A DNA stretch of 64,000 bases from Caballeronia novacaledonica (GTDB lineage Bacteria; Pseudomonadota; Gammaproteobacteria; Burkholderiales; Burkholderiaceae): positions 186,001 to 250,000 of the forward strand of contig NZ_OGTP01000002.1 of NCBI RefSeq assembly GCF_900258035.1, read 5' to 3'. A model generated the notes under the pieces. It was not told the DNA's origin and did not search any database. It was given only the letters and a program-made list of their open reading frames with translations. Numbering within the stretch: the first letter of the stretch is position 1; the number at the start of each line of letters is the position of its first letter. A program made the position numbers and the translations under genes. Shown here in pieces: positions 7,491 through 17,634 of the stretch.

Positions 7491-8573
7491 TTATCCGCTC
7501 AATTGATTCGACGTGCTCGGGCGACGCTCGCGCTGATGATGATCGAGGCTGCGCCTCAATACTTTCTTGACGAGCCCTTTGAGAAAGTGAATCGAGCGGT
7601 CGGTGCGCACGTTCAAATCGAAGGGCGCGAGCTCGACGACTTCACGCCCGCCATGCGCGGTGAGCGTCTCGCGCTTCGTACGATGATCGACAGCCATCGC
7701 CGTCAGCGTCTCCGATGCCTGCTTGAACGACGCGCGATCGACGCGCGCGCAAACGTGGCATGCGCGGTGAAAGAGCTTGTCGAATACGGTGAGCCAGAAA
7801 TCGTCCGTCTCGCTGCCGTCGCAACGTGCGAGCGCTTCCTGGCCGGAGACGCGCAGGTCATGCATGTCGCGCAGCTTGGCGGTTTGCGTGATGCTGCCGA
7901 AGCGCCGGCGATAGCCGATCAGCGGCTTGGGAATGCGATAGATGCTGCTCGCGCGAAGATAGGTCGCGGGCACGAGCGCCATGTCTTCGTAATTTCGTCC
8001 GACGGGAAAGGGCGCTTCGTCGAAGAGATCCGTGCGATAAGTACGCGCCCATGCGAACGTGTGAAACCGATCCGCGAATTGCTTCAGCGCGGCGCGATCC
8101 ATCGGGTGGCCGCCGCTCGTCGCGTCGTCGGCGATTTCGATTTCATCGAGCTCGCGGCCGCTATCGTCGATGATCTTGACGTTGTACTCGACCACATCCC
8201 ATTTGCGTTCGGCGAGGACAGGAATGATCGCGTCGCTGAAAGCCTTCAGATAAATATCGTCGCCGTCCAGGAAGCCGACATAGGGCGTGCGCACTGCCGC
8301 GAGGCCGGTATTGCGCGCGGCGCTCAGGCCGCGATTTTCCTGGTGCAGCAGTTCGATGTGTACGCCGCGATCGCGTTCCACGATTGCGCGCGCCGCCGCA
8401 TAGGTCTCGTCGCGAGAACCGTCATCGACCACGATGATCTTCATCGCGTCGATATGAGGCTGGGACAGAAGGGACTCGAGCGCTTCCTCAATATATCCCT
8501 CGATGTTATACGCAGCTACGACGATGCTGAGCAGCGGACCGGTGTCTCGCAATGAGTCACTGTCTAACGGCAT
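7491..8573 (-). CDS. Family 2 glycosyltransferase
   Basis: 360 residues from the ATG with GGAGAG upstream; the open frame extends 32 codons further, but that part looks non-coding. GT-A fold motifs occur in order: L-S-I-V-V-A-A-Y-N, I-I-V-V-D-D-G-S, N-R-G-L-S-A-A-R-N-T-G and the DxD box F-L-D-G-D-D. A later N-Y-E-D-M-A segment probably provides the catalytic base. It is likely cytoplasmic, using a nucleotide sugar to build a surface polysaccharide or lipopolysaccharide. No other polysaccharide genes are next to it, so the acceptor is unknown. It converges on the TetR gene. Confidence 0.85.
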   Translation of the reverse strand: MPLDSDSLRDTGPLLSIVVAAYNIEGYIEEALESLLSQPHIDAMKIIVVDDGSRDETYAAARAIVERDRGVHIELLHQENRGLSAARNTGLAAVRTPYVGFLDGDDIYLKAFSDAIIPVLAERKWDVVEYNVKIIDDSGRELDEIEIADDATSGGHPMDRAALKQFADRFHTFAWARTYRTDLFDEAPFPVGRNYEDMALVPATYLRASSIYRIPKPLIGYRRRFGSITQTAKLRDMHDLRVSGQEALARCDGSETDDFWLTVFDKLFHRACHVCARVDRASFKQASETLTAMAVDHRTKRETLTAHGGREVVELAPFDLNVRTDRSIHFLKGLVKKVLRRSLDHHQRERRPSTSNQLSG

Positions 8574-9031
8574 AGATGACGCTCTCCGTCGATGATTGGG
8601 TTTCAATATGCCACGCGTGGGAATCGCGGCACCGCAAAACATGCAGTTGGTCTGATGGATGCGACGCAATGGACGCGTTATCGTTGGAGCATGTCACATC
8701 ATATGGCGGGCCCCGAATGTCCCGGCCTGATATGCATGTCGATGGAATGAACGTTAATAGAGCGATTTCGCAGGCTGCGGGTTCCCGAATGGCCGCAACA
8801 TGCAATCGGAGAAATAGGGCGGCTTCTCTGACTATAGTTCGAATCAGCTCGCAAACGTTATCGTCCGGACGCGCTGCATGCTCCTCCGTGCGCTTGCCCA
8901 CATGCGGGGCTCATCGAAGTAAATGATGCGTGACAAACGGTTTCATGTTGCAAGCAACTGTAGCGATGTGAGTACATTTTTCTTCTCTTTGCACTTATAT
9001 GACATCGAGAAGAAAAATGTTCACTACGCGG
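8574..9031. other. Intergenic region without a convincing gene
   Basis: 458 bases. Short open frames exist on both strands but lack ribosome-binding sites and look like chance coding. The part around 8926-9030 is AT-richer. It presumably holds the promoter of the minus-strand glycosyltransferase. Confidence 0.5.
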
Positions 9032-9235
9032 TCAATGATGCATGTAGAGCGATTGCCTCAGCGCTTGCGGCGAGGGCTGAGTTGTCCATCCGCTTTGCAC
9101 GCTTCCTTCGACGCTCGGTCCGTAATCGTTGTGCGCTTCGGTGTTGGCCTGCTTGAACGGAGCGGGCGATTGCGCATAGGAAAGCATCGGCACTGTGACA
9201 GAGGCGGCGAGAAGGGCGGCTGCAAGTTTCTTCAT
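9032..9235 (-). CDS. Small exported protein
   Basis: 67 residues. A classical signal peptide, M-K-K-L-A-A-A-L-L-A-A-S-V-T-V-P-M-L-S-Y-A, with probable cleavage after A21-Q22. The mature 45 residues are polar (SPAPFKQANTEAHNDYGPS). GGAGAA precedes the ATG. It resembles the many short periplasmic proteins of Burkholderiaceae (DUF4148-like in style), but no family motif is certain. It appears to be a single-gene unit. Confidence 0.65.
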   Translation of the reverse strand: MKKLAAALLAASVTVPMLSYAQSPAPFKQANTEAHNDYGPSVEGSVQSGWTTQPSPQALRQSLYMHH

Positions 9236-9315
9236 GATCGTTCTCCTTGAATGTGTGAACTACGATAAGGAGACTAGATTCGAAGAATTAGCGGATCGTG
9301 AGTGCTTCGGACACG

Positions 9316-10368
9316 TCAGACGTTCTCCGGTGTATAGAGCTGCGCCGGCAGTGGATATTGGCTCGCTTGCGCGGCTTCGCCCGGCAACGCCTGCAAGCTA
9401 CGCAGCATCGCCTGGACTGCTGTTTCCGCGATGCGCTGAAGTGGCGTGTCGATCACGAGGTCGATGACGCCTTCGACGAGCGCCTCGTAACGGTCCGGCA
9501 TCAGGTCGCTGCACACCGTCACGATGCGTCGTCCGGCGGCTTCTTCTCGCAATGCGCGAATCACGCCGCCCACGCCGCCGCCGGGAATATAGAGGCCGGC
9601 GAGATCGGCATGGCGCGCGAGCATGGCGAGCGTGGCTTCGTAGGCGAGTTGCTTGTCTTCGAGATTGATCTGCGTGTCGAGCACGCGTAGTCCGGGCGCG
9701 TGCTCCCGCAAATATGAGCGAAAGCTGATCTCACAGCTTTCCTGACCGAGATAGCGCGGCGTGCCGACGAATACGCCGACCGTGCCCTCGTCGCGACGCG
9801 TGAGGCGGCTCACGGCCCACGCTGCCGTGCGTCCGCTCTTGCGCGGATCGACGCCGATATAGCCTGCTCGAAACGGCGCACTCAGATCCGACAGCAAAGT
9901 GACCGTGGGCTTGCCTTGTCCATGAAGCGTTTCGATGGCCGCCGTCACATGCGGATGATCGACCGCGACCACGCCAAGTGCCTGCGCTTGCTCGCCGAGC
10001 GAAAGCAGCGTGCGCGCGATGGAAGCCGGGTCGAGCTCATCCATGTATTCGATGACGGCGGTGCAATGTTCGGGCTCGTGACGCGCGGCCGCATCCTTGA
10101 GAATGCGCGCGAAGGTTTGATAGAACGGATCGGCTCGTTTTTGCAGGCAAAAACCCAGCGTGTATCGCTCGTGATGTTCGCCGCGTTGTGCGCGCAAGCG
10201 TTCGCGCATCAGCCCGGCGCCGTGATAGCCGATTCGCTCGGCCGCTTCGATCACGCGCAAGGCCGTGCCTTCGCGCACGCTGATTCGGCCGTTGAATACG
10301 CGATCGACCGTTGCGGGGCTCACCCCGGCGGCTTCGGCCACTGACTGAAGAGTGGGACGCTTACTCAT
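9316..10368 (-). CDS. LacI-family regulator of the MocD/MocE-type locus
   Basis: 350 residues from MSKRP; an upstream ATG would add nine. The LacI helix-turn-helix is T-L-Q-S-V-A-E-A-A-G-V-S-P-A-T-V-D-R-V-F-N-G, with Asp where Ser is usual. A periplasmic-binding-like sugar domain follows (F-C-L-Q-K-R-A-D-P-F-Y-Q, and Y-I-G-V-D near residue 185). It is divergent from the oxygenase and ferredoxin genes, so it probably represses them until a sugar- or inositol-like ligand binds. No single clear palindrome stands out in the 147-bp gap. Confidence 0.85.
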   Translation of the reverse strand: MSKRPTLQSVAEAAGVSPATVDRVFNGRISVREGTALRVIEAAERIGYHGAGLMRERLRAQRGEHHERYTLGFCLQKRADPFYQTFARILKDAAARHEPEHCTAVIEYMDELDPASIARTLLSLGEQAQALGVVAVDHPHVTAAIETLHGQGKPTVTLLSDLSAPFRAGYIGVDPRKSGRTAAWAVSRLTRRDEGTVGVFVGTPRYLGQESCEISFRSYLREHAPGLRVLDTQINLEDKQLAYEATLAMLARHADLAGLYIPGGGVGGVIRALREEAAGRRIVTVCSDLMPDRYEALVEGVIDLVIDTPLQRIAETAVQAMLRSLQALPGEAAQASQYPLPAQLYTPENV

Positions 10369-10515
10369 CTTTTGATGTAAATGATGGGTTTTCAAGTCAC
10401 GCGATGATGCCTAAAGATAGCAAATGCAGATGAAGTTTGCGCAGTGATTGGTTCCGCTTTTATCATCGGTTCAACGATAGCGAATGATGTAATTTCAATC
10501 ATCGGATGAGGTGAC

Positions 10516-11601
10516 ATGATGGAATCCGGGCAAGCGCATCGCGTGGACGAGCGCGATGGCTATCGCGGTTATCAGTTGATCGGCGGTGCGGGCGAACGCG
10601 CGAAAGCGGCGGGTCTCGTCAACGCGGAGTGGTACAAATGCGCGGTGCCGCGGCCCGTCATGAAAAGCCTGATGCAGCGCGGTGATGCACGCGCTATTCG
10701 CGACACGTTGCTCTGGTATGCGGCGATCATCGCGAGCGGCGTGCTCGCATGGATTGCGTGGCGAGCGCATTCGCTCTGGGCGATTCCGGCATTCCTTCTT
10801 TACGGCACGCTCTACTGCAGTCCCGCAGACTCGCGCTGGCACGAAAGCGGTCACGGTACTGCTTTCAAGACACCCTGGATGAACAAGGCGCTCTATCAAG
10901 TCGCATCGTTTCAGGTGTTTCGCCGTCCGACGATATGGCGCTGGAGCCACGCACGACATCACACCGATACGCTCGTCGTCGGGCGAGACCGGGAGATTGC
11001 GGTGCCGCTGCCTACGGACTGGGTGAGTCTCGCGTTAAACGTGTTCGCTTTGAAGCACGCCGCCGCCGAAGTGCCGAAGATCATCTCGTCTGTGTTCGGA
11101 AACATAGGTGAAGAGGAAAAGACCTACGTGCCGGAGTCGGAGTGGCCGAAGGTTATTCTGGAGGCGCGTATCACGCTTGCGATCTATGCCGTGGTTATCG
11201 GCGCGTGCTTCTTGTTTCACTCGATCTTGCCGCTGCTCTATATCGGCTTGCCGAGCCTGTACGGCGCATGGCTCTATCTCTTCTTCGGCCTCACGCAGCA
11301 TGCGGGCATGCCTGAGAACGTGCTCGATCATCGTAAGAACTGCCGCACTGTGATGATGAATCCCGTGTTCCGGTTTCTCTATCTGAACATGAACTATCAC
11401 GTCGAACATCACATGTTTCCGATGGTGCCTTATCACGCGCTTCCGCGATTGCACGAAGCGGTGAAGCACGACATGCCGCCGCCGTATCCGAGCACGATCG
11501 CGGCCTATGCGGAGATCATTCCGGCGCTCGCGCGGCAGAGGCGCGATCCGTCGTATCACGTTGAACGGCCGATGCCCGACCCGATCACAACGCACGCATA
11601 A
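10516..11601 (+). CDS. mocD: MocD-like membrane di-iron oxygenase (fatty-acid-desaturase fold)
   Basis: 361 residues with about four membrane helices. Three histidine boxes bind the di-iron centre: H-E-S-G-H, H-A-R-H-H and H-V-E-H-H, plus T-Q-H before the last. The following gene is a Rieske ferredoxin, the same pair as MocD-MocE of Sinorhizobium, needed for use of the rhizopine 3-O-methyl-scyllo-inosamine. By that precedent it could be an O-demethylating or hydroxylating enzyme. Other substrates, such as alkanes or lipids, are possible. No inositol genes are in the window, so rhizopine use is only a hypothesis. Confidence 0.75.
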   Translation: MMESGQAHRVDERDGYRGYQLIGGAGERAKAAGLVNAEWYKCAVPRPVMKSLMQRGDARAIRDTLLWYAAIIASGVLAWIAWRAHSLWAIPAFLLYGTLYCSPADSRWHESGHGTAFKTPWMNKALYQVASFQVFRRPTIWRWSHARHHTDTLVVGRDREIAVPLPTDWVSLALNVFALKHAAAEVPKIISSVFGNIGEEEKTYVPESEWPKVILEARITLAIYAVVIGACFLFHSILPLLYIGLPSLYGAWLYLFFGLTQHAGMPENVLDHRKNCRTVMMNPVFRFLYLNMNYHVEHHMFPMVPYHALPRLHEAVKHDMPPPYPSTIAAYAEIIPALARQRRDPSYHVERPMPDPITTHA

Positions 11602-11616
11602 GGGAGACGATTCGCC

Positions 11617-11925
11617 ATGACGCAATGGATCGATGCAGCCTTGCTCGACGATATCGAAGACGAGGACGTGATGCGTTTCGATCACGATGGCCGCACCTTC
11701 GCGATCTATCGCGTGAACGACGAGGTGTACGCGAGCGATGGCCTTTGCACGCACGAGCAGGCCCATCTGAGCGACGGCTTCGTGATGGACCATGTTATCG
11801 AATGTCCGAAGCACAACGGGCGCTTCGATATCCGTGATGGCCGGCCGCTATGCGCGCCCGTTTGCGAAAAGTTGCGGACGTATCCTGCGAAAGTCGAAAA
11901 CGGGCGCATCTTCATCGAGATCTGA
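11617..11925 (+). CDS. mocE: MocE-like Rieske [2Fe-2S] ferredoxin
   Basis: 102 residues, the size of a stand-alone Rieske ferredoxin. Cluster ligands are C-T-H near residue 44 and C-P-K-H-N-G-R-F-D near residue 63. It starts 15 bases after the oxygenase with GGGAGA upstream, so the two are co-translated. It should carry electrons to the di-iron oxygenase. A ferredoxin reductase (MocF in Sinorhizobium) is not seen nearby and may be encoded elsewhere. Confidence 0.88.
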   Translation: MTQWIDAALLDDIEDEDVMRFDHDGRTFAIYRVNDEVYASDGLCTHEQAHLSDGFVMDHVIECPKHNGRFDIRDGRPLCAPVCEKLRTYPAKVENGRIFIEI

Positions 11926-11956
11926 TGCCGGGATTCGGCGCTGAGTCGTCGATGAA

Positions 11957-13912
11957 TCAGATACGGAACATGCTGACCGCGCGCTCGAGACGCTCGGCCT
12001 GATCGCGCAGTTCGGCCGCGGAATGCTCTGCTTCACCCACGAGCGCGGCGTTCTGCTGAGTCGCTTCGCCGATCAGCATGACCGCGCTGTTCACCTGCTC
12101 GATGCCCGACGCCTGTTCACGCGACGCGACGCCGATTTCATCGACGATCGCATTCACGCGCGACACGTGCTCGACGATGCCGCTCATCGTGCCGCTGGCT
12201 TCCTCCGCGATCTTGTAGCCCCGCGAAACCTTTTCTGCCGATTCGGCGATCAACGTTTCGATCTCTTTCACGGCGCCCGCGCTGCGTTGCGCGAGCGCAC
12301 GCACTTCCGATGCGACGACCGCGAAGCCCTTGCCGTGCTCGCCCGCGCGCGCCGCTTCTACGGCCGCGTTCAACGCGAGGATATTGGTTTGAAACGCGAT
12401 GCCTTCGATGGTCGCGGTGATATCGGCGATGCGTCGTGCCGATGCATCGATCTCGCCCATCGTTTCCACGACGCGTCCCACTGCATGGCCGCCCGCGCGC
12501 GCCGCATCCGAAGCCGATGCGACGAACGTGCCTGCCTGTGAGGTATTCGCCGCGTTCTGCTGCACGGTGCTCGTGATTTCTTCCATGCTCGCGGCGGTTT
12601 CTTCGACGCTCGCCGCCTGCGTGGCGATGCGCGTCGCGATATCGCTGCTGCCCGATGCGATGCGCGCCGTGCCTTCGTTCATATCCGCCGACGCGGTGCG
12701 CACTTGCGCGACGATGCCCGCAAGCCCGCGCGCAATGCCATCGATTGCACGCATCAGGCGGCCGATATCGTCTTCACGCGCGCTGTCGATGCGCACGGTG
12801 AGGTCCCCCGCGGCGATGCGTTCCGAAGCGCGCGTCACGTTGTCGATGGGACCGCCCACGAACTTCGTGACCGCATAGATCAGCACGCCGACGAGCAGCG
12901 CGACCACGACTGCGCCGAGCATCAGAAAGCGATTGCGGCTCGCGTGCACATCCGCGAGCAGTTCGTTGCGATAGGCGATGCCGCCGATCATCCATTGCCA
13001 TTGCGGCACGGTCATGAAGACGATTTCCTTCGTGCCGCCATGCACGCGTGCATCCGCGCCCGCGACATCGGCGCCGTCGAACGTGAGCTGGCCTTCATGC
13101 GAATCGAGCATCTGCCTGAAGGGCGCGACGCGTTCATCGGCCAGTTCGCCTTTCGATCCGGGATGCACGAGCAGCTTGCCGCGATTCGCGCCATTTGAAG
13201 CATCGACAACGAAGTGATAGCCGCTCGCGCCGATCGCGAGTTTAGCGATCGTGTCCTGCAGCGCGGCGAATTCGGCGGTCACGTCCACGCCCACGAAGAG
13301 CGCGCCGATCACGCAGCCCGATGCATCGGTGACGGGCTTGTACTCCGTGATGTATTGCTTGCCGAAGAGCGCCGCGATGCCGATATACGGCTTGCCCGCG
13401 ATCATCGGCGCGTATGCGGGACCTTTGCGGTCGAGCAGCGTGCCGATCGCGCGCGTGCCGTCCTGCTTCTTGAGCGACGTCGTCACGCGCACGAAGTCGT
13501 CGCCGGTGCGGGCGAAGATCGTCGCGATCGCGCCGCTTTCTTCGAGGAACGCATCGGGAATCGCGAAGTCGTTGTTCAGCGGTTTGTCGCCAGCGAGGAA
13601 GGCCGGCGTCGCGACGCCGCCGATGTCCACGGTGCGCGTTTCGTCGAGCGTGAAAGTATCCGGCAGGCGATGCGCGAAGATCGTCATGAAGCGCGTGACT
13701 TCCGCGCTCACGGCTTTGTCGTAAAGACCGATCATCGTCGCGATCGATCGATTCTCGCTTTCGACGCGTGCGAGCGCGTGTGTGTCGACCTGCTCGCCCG
13801 CGCTGCGGGTGACGGCGATAGTGAAGAAGGCAACGACGACGGCCGTGAGCGCGCAGGCGAGCACGGCGAATTGAGTCCCGACGCTCATGCGGGCCAGAGT
13901 ATTGCGAAGCAT
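11957..13912 (-). CDS. Methyl-accepting chemotaxis protein with periplasmic Cache domain
   Basis: 651 residues from the ATG; a TTG ten codons upstream is possible. TM1 lies at about residues 12-35, a large Cache-type sensor domain follows to about 325, then TM2 ([14 protein letters not shown]), HAMP, and a cytoplasmic coiled coil. The signalling tip reads [22 protein letters not shown]. There is no C-terminal CheR/CheB pentapeptide. Ligand unknown. It converges on the MocE-like gene, and any functional link is unproven. Confidence 0.93.
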   Translation of the reverse strand: MLRNTLARMSVGTQFAVLACALTAVVVAFFTIAVTRSAGEQVDTHALARVESENRSIATMIGLYDKAVSAEVTRFMTIFAHRLPDTFTLDETRTVDIGGVATPAFLAGDKPLNNDFAIPDAFLEESGAIATIFARTGDDFVRVTTSLKKQDGTRAIGTLLDRKGPAYAPMIAGKPYIGIAALFGKQYITEYKPVTDASGCVIGALFVGVDVTAEFAALQDTIAKLAIGASGYHFVVDASNGANRGKLLVHPGSKGELADERVAPFRQMLDSHEGQLTFDGADVAGADARVHGGTKEIVFMTVPQWQWMIGGIAYRNELLADVHASRNRFLMLGAVVVALLVGVLIYAVTKFVGGPIDNVTRASERIAAGDLTVRIDSAREDDIGRLMRAIDGIARGLAGIVAQVRTASADMNEGTARIASGSSDIATRIATQAASVEETAASMEEITSTVQQNAANTSQAGTFVASASDAARAGGHAVGRVVETMGEIDASARRIADITATIEGIAFQTNILALNAAVEAARAGEHGKGFAVVASEVRALAQRSAGAVKEIETLIAESAEKVSRGYKIAEEASGTMSGIVEHVSRVNAIVDEIGVASREQASGIEQVNSAVMLIGEATQQNAALVGEAEHSAAELRDQAERLERAVSMFRI

Positions 13913-13973
13913 GGAGGAATGACTGAACGATAAGAGGGGCAATGCTTCTTATCGGCATATCGATGTCGAGTCT

Positions 13974-14906
13974 TTAATTTTCCTTAACCCGTGCTCTGCC
14001 GCGTTGCCTCATGGCGAGCGCGACGCCCGAGAGCGTGAGCGCCATTGCGATCGCCTCGCGCACGCCGAGCGGCTCGCCAAGCGTGAGCGCCGCCGCGACG
14101 ATCCCCATGATCGGTACGAGCAGCATGCCGATGGATGCGACCTCGGCCGGCAGGCGGCGCAACGTGGCGAACCACGCGAGATAGCAAACGGCCATCGGCA
14201 CGAGGCTCATGTAGACGAGCACGGCCCAGCCGTCGAGCTCGAGCGCGGAAAAGACCGGATGCTCGATATAGAGGCCGAGCACGATCATCGGCGCGCAGCC
14301 GATGCCGACTTGCCACGCGACGAGCGTGACGGGCGGGATGGGTATCGGTCCGTGCGTGATGACCGTGCCGAGCGCGAACAGCACTGCGGCCGAGAGCGCG
14401 AACGCGATGCCGGCGATCTTGCCGCCATCGAAGGACAGGCCATGCGCGGACAGGAGCACGACAACGCCCGCGAGTCCCAGAGCAAGGGCGCAGAAGCCCG
14501 CGACCGAGGGCTTGCGCTTCGCGATGGGCCACGCGAGCAGCATCGCCCAGATCGGCATCGTATAGACCAGCAGCGCGCCTTCGCTGACCGACAGCCATTT
14601 CATCGAGAGCGTGGAGAAGCCCATCCACGCAAATACATTGATCGCGGATGCGAGCAGCAGTCTCGGCACGAGCGCGCGCGGCACGCGCATGTCCTCACCG
14701 GCCAATCGCGCGATGACGCCAAGCAGTACGGCAGCCGCGATGCCGGCGACGCCGCGCGAGAAAAGCGGCGGCCATTCGCGCAGCAGGATTTTCATGGCGG
14801 GCCAGTTCAGCGCCCAGCCGGTGGCGGTAACGAGCAGGCAGAGCAGCCCTGTCAGGCGAGCGGGCATGGAAAGGATTCGCCGTTGTTTCGATTGGGGTTC
14901 GATCAT
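13974..14906 (-). CDS. EamA/DMT-family transporter
   Basis: 310 residues from MIEPQ; a start 13 codons later (MPARL) is also plausible and neither has a clear ribosome-binding site. Ten hydrophobic helices in two EamA repeats are evident (G-W-A-L-N-W-P-A-M-K first helix; second repeat from about G-K-I-A-G-I-A-F). Such proteins export amino acids or other metabolites. Substrate not predictable. It is divergent from the hexuronate MFS gene across a 373-bp gap. Confidence 0.85.
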   Translation of the reverse strand: MIEPQSKQRRILSMPARLTGLLCLLVTATGWALNWPAMKILLREWPPLFSRGVAGIAAAVLLGVIARLAGEDMRVPRALVPRLLLASAINVFAWMGFSTLSMKWLSVSEGALLVYTMPIWAMLLAWPIAKRKPSVAGFCALALGLAGVVVLLSAHGLSFDGGKIAGIAFALSAAVLFALGTVITHGPIPIPPVTLVAWQVGIGCAPMIVLGLYIEHPVFSALELDGWAVLVYMSLVPMAVCYLAWFATLRRLPAEVASIGMLLVPIMGIVAAALTLGEPLGVREAIAMALTLSGVALAMRQRGRARVKEN

Positions 14907-15150
14907 ACAGGCGCGTCGGCGGGTTCGAAGACCCGCGCCGGCGTTTTGTATTCGTAAGGCGGAATGCAAAACGCCAAATCCAGCACGGCACAGCCCGTTG
15001 GAAGTAGCTGGACGAGAAAACGATTAACTAACCGAGCCGGAGCATAAGCCGGACGGGAGAGTGTTTTCCGGGCCGCCAAATACCGGATCGAACGCCCGAA
15101 CTAGGGCAAACACCAGGATAGTCAGCGCAGTTCAAACCCATTATTCTTCG

Positions 15151-15162
15151 AAAAACGTTTTC
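15151..15162. promoter_or_regulatory. LacI-type operator upstream of the hexuronate transporter
   Basis: AAAAACGTTTTC matches the perfect palindrome GAAAACGTTTTC at 17769 in 11 of 12 positions. It lies 118 bp before the transporter start. The rest of the 14907-15279 gap shows no gene and presumably holds promoters for both flanking genes. Confidence 0.7.
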
Positions 15163-15279
15163 CAAAACCCCGGCCGGCTTGCGGCTTCATTACGGATGCA
15201 AGTCATTGCCACGGCGCTCGTCGCCGGTCACGCAACAAAGAACGCGGCACGACGAGCGCCGCCGCGTCCGGAGACTTTC

Positions 15280-16569
15280 ATGAACACTGTCGTTGCCGGC
15301 GTCGTGCGTACCGCCAGCCGCTATCGCTGGACCGTGTGCGCGCTGCTCTTCTTCGCCACGGTCATCAACTACATGGACCGGCAGATTCTCGGTCTGCTCG
15401 CTCCGATGCTGCAGCACGACATCGGCTGGACGCAGGTGCAGTACGGCCGCATCGTGATCGCGTTCTCGGCGTTTTACGCGATCGGCCTGCTTTGCTTCGG
15501 ACGCATCGTCGACTGGCTCGGCACGCGCATCTCCTACGCGCTCGCGATGTTCATATGGAGCATCGCCGCGATGCTGCACGCGGCCGTCGGCTCCGTGATG
15601 GGCTTCGCGATGGTCCGTGCGCTGCTCGGCATCGGCGAGGGCGGCAACTTCCCGGCCGCCATCAAGACGACCGCCGAATGGTTCCCGCGCCGTGAACGCG
15701 CGCTCGCCACTGGCATTTTTAATTCCGGCGCGAACATCGGCGCGGTGTTCGCACCGGCGCTCATTCCGGCGCTCGCGGTGGCCTTCGGCTGGCGTTCGGC
15801 GTTCGTGATGGTCGGCGCGATCGGTCTCGTGTGGCTCGTCGTGTGGTTCTTCATGTATCGCCAGCCGGACGGCAGCGCGCAAGAGGACGATCTCGCGAAC
15901 GAAGGCGACGAAACCCGTTCCGCCGATGCCGTCAACGCGAAAGCAGGCGCGCCGGGCTTCAAGGTACTCATCAAGCAGCGCGAGACGTGGGCGTTCATCG
16001 TCGGCAAGTTCCTGACGGACCCGGTGTGGTGGTTCTATCTGTTCTGGCTGCCGAAGTGGCTCAACGAATCGCGCGGCATGGACATGCAGCACATCGGCTT
16101 GCCGCTCGTCGTGATCTACGCGATCACCACGATCGGCAGCATCGGCGGCGGGTGGGTTTCGTCGGCGCTGTTGCGTGCAGGCTGGACCGTGAATGCTGCA
16201 CGCAAAACTGCGATGCTGATCTGCGCATGCGCCGTGCTGCCGATCGCGTTCGTGTCGCAGGCGGAAAATCTGTGGGTCGCGGTGGCGATCGTCGGTCTCG
16301 CGGCGGCCGCGCATCAGGGCTGGTCGGCGAACCTCTTCACGACGGCGTCGGATCTTTTCCCGCGTCGTGCGGTGGGCGCGGTGGTCGGCATCGGCGGCAT
16401 GGCCGGTTCGATCGGCGGCGTGCTGTTCTCGGAAGTGATCGGCCAGGTTCTGCAACGCACGGGCCACTACTGGGTGCTGTTCGCGATCGGCGCATCGGCG
16501 TATCTCATCGCCTTCGCGATCATGCACGTGCTCACGCCGAAGATGACGCCGGCGAAGCTTCCGGCGTAA
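15280..16569 (+). CDS. exuT: MFS transporter, hexuronate (ExuT)-type
   Basis: 429 residues with twelve membrane helices. The N-terminal V-I-N-Y-M-D-R-Q-I-L-G motif and R-A-L-L-G-I-G-E-G-G-N-F-P-A-A are typical of the ACS branch that includes ExuT hexuronate:H+ symporters. GGAG precedes the chosen ATG. The open frame extends 73 codons upstream, but that part looks non-coding. A LacI operator lies upstream and the LacI gene follows, then uronate dehydrogenase and lactonase. Galacturonate or glucuronate uptake is therefore the natural role. Exact sugar specificity is inferred from context. Confidence 0.82.
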   Translation: MNTVVAGVVRTASRYRWTVCALLFFATVINYMDRQILGLLAPMLQHDIGWTQVQYGRIVIAFSAFYAIGLLCFGRIVDWLGTRISYALAMFIWSIAAMLHAAVGSVMGFAMVRALLGIGEGGNFPAAIKTTAEWFPRRERALATGIFNSGANIGAVFAPALIPALAVAFGWRSAFVMVGAIGLVWLVVWFFMYRQPDGSAQEDDLANEGDETRSADAVNAKAGAPGFKVLIKQRETWAFIVGKFLTDPVWWFYLFWLPKWLNESRGMDMQHIGLPLVVIYAITTIGSIGGGWVSSALLRAGWTVNAARKTAMLICACAVLPIAFVSQAENLWVAVAIVGLAAAAHQGWSANLFTTASDLFPRRAVGAVVGIGGMAGSIGGVLFSEVIGQVLQRTGHYWVLFAIGASAYLIAFAIMHVLTPKMTPAKLPA

Positions 16570-16638
16570 TCGCTAATTATTAGTAAAGCAGTGCGCCGCG
16601 CCGCCAGCACTTGCAACTCGCGGGCGGCGCGTCTCGCA

Positions 16639-17628
16639 TCATGCAGCCGTGGCAGTCGATTCACGCACGATGAGCCTCGGCTCGAACATGGAGTTGCCGG
16701 GATCGGGATGACCGGCGAGGGCGTCGATGAGCTTCTGCATCGCCAACTCGCCCATCTTCTCGCTCTGAATGTCGACGGTCGTGAGACCCGGTGCGGCATA
16801 CGCGCCGTAAGGCACGTTGTCGATGCCGGTCACCGACACGTCCTGCGGCACGCGAATACCGAGCGACGCGGCCTCCTTCATGAAGCCGAGCGCGATCAGG
16901 TCGTTGTAGCAGATCACCGCTTGCGGCCGTTTCGGTCCGAGCATCACGCGCGAGCAGGCCTGTTCGCCCGCGAGCGAGGTCGGCGCGTGCGCTTCGTAGA
17001 TGTCGAGTTCGAGGCCCGCTTCGGCGAGACACTCGCGCGCGCCGCGAATCCGCTCATCGTTGATGCGCGCATGCTCGAAGCCGAGATACGCGATGCGGCG
17101 ATGCCCGAGATCGAGCAGATGGCGCGCGAGCATGTAGGTGGCGAGGCGGCTGTTGATGCCCACGCTCGGAATCGGCAGTTCGGCATTGCGCAGGAGCACG
17201 ACGGGCTTGTCGAGGTCGAGCATCCATTGGGCGTGTTCATCGGCGAGGCGCGAACTGACCAGCAGCCCGTCGACGCGCTGCGCAAGGGCTTCGATGAGCG
17301 GACGTTCGCGCGCCTGGTTCTCGTCGATATCGACGAGCAACAACGTGTAGTCGTGCCGCAGCGCGATACGGTTCGCGCCTTTCACGACGTTGGTGAAGTG
17401 CGGATTGCTGATGTCGAGGATCGTGAGGCCGATGGTGCGCGTCTTGCCCGTGATCATCGAGCGGGCGAGCGGGTTCGAGCGGTAGCCGAGCGTATCGATG
17501 GCTTCCTTGAGCTTGGCTTCGACCGGCGCGGAGAAACGTTGCGCGCCATTGATGTACTTGGAGACAGTCGCAACGGACACGCCCGCTGCCGCGGCGACGT
17601 CGCGAATGGTCGGGGAAATTTTCTTCAT
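16639..17628 (-). CDS. LacI-family regulator of uronate genes
   Basis: 329 residues, standard LacI length. Helix-turn-helix T-I-R-D-V-A-A-A-A-G-V-S-V-A-T-V-S-K-Y-I-N-G, hinge L-G-Y-R-S-N-P-L-A-R-S, then a sugar-binding core (I-G-L-T-I-L-D-I-S-N-P-H-F-T). GAAAACGTTTTC-like palindromes occur before the MFS gene, before uronate dehydrogenase, and just ahead of this gene's own start. It probably represses all three units and is released by a uronate or a catabolite. It lies between the two operons it appears to control. Confidence 0.9.
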   Translation of the reverse strand: MKKISPTIRDVAAAAGVSVATVSKYINGAQRFSAPVEAKLKEAIDTLGYRSNPLARSMITGKTRTIGLTILDISNPHFTNVVKGANRIALRHDYTLLLVDIDENQARERPLIEALAQRVDGLLVSSRLADEHAQWMLDLDKPVVLLRNAELPIPSVGINSRLATYMLARHLLDLGHRRIAYLGFEHARINDERIRGARECLAEAGLELDIYEAHAPTSLAGEQACSRVMLGPKRPQAVICYNDLIALGFMKEAASLGIRVPQDVSVTGIDNVPYGAYAAPGLTTVDIQSEKMGELAMQKLIDALAGHPDPGNSMFEPRLIVRESTATAA

Positions 17629-17634
17629 CAGGAA

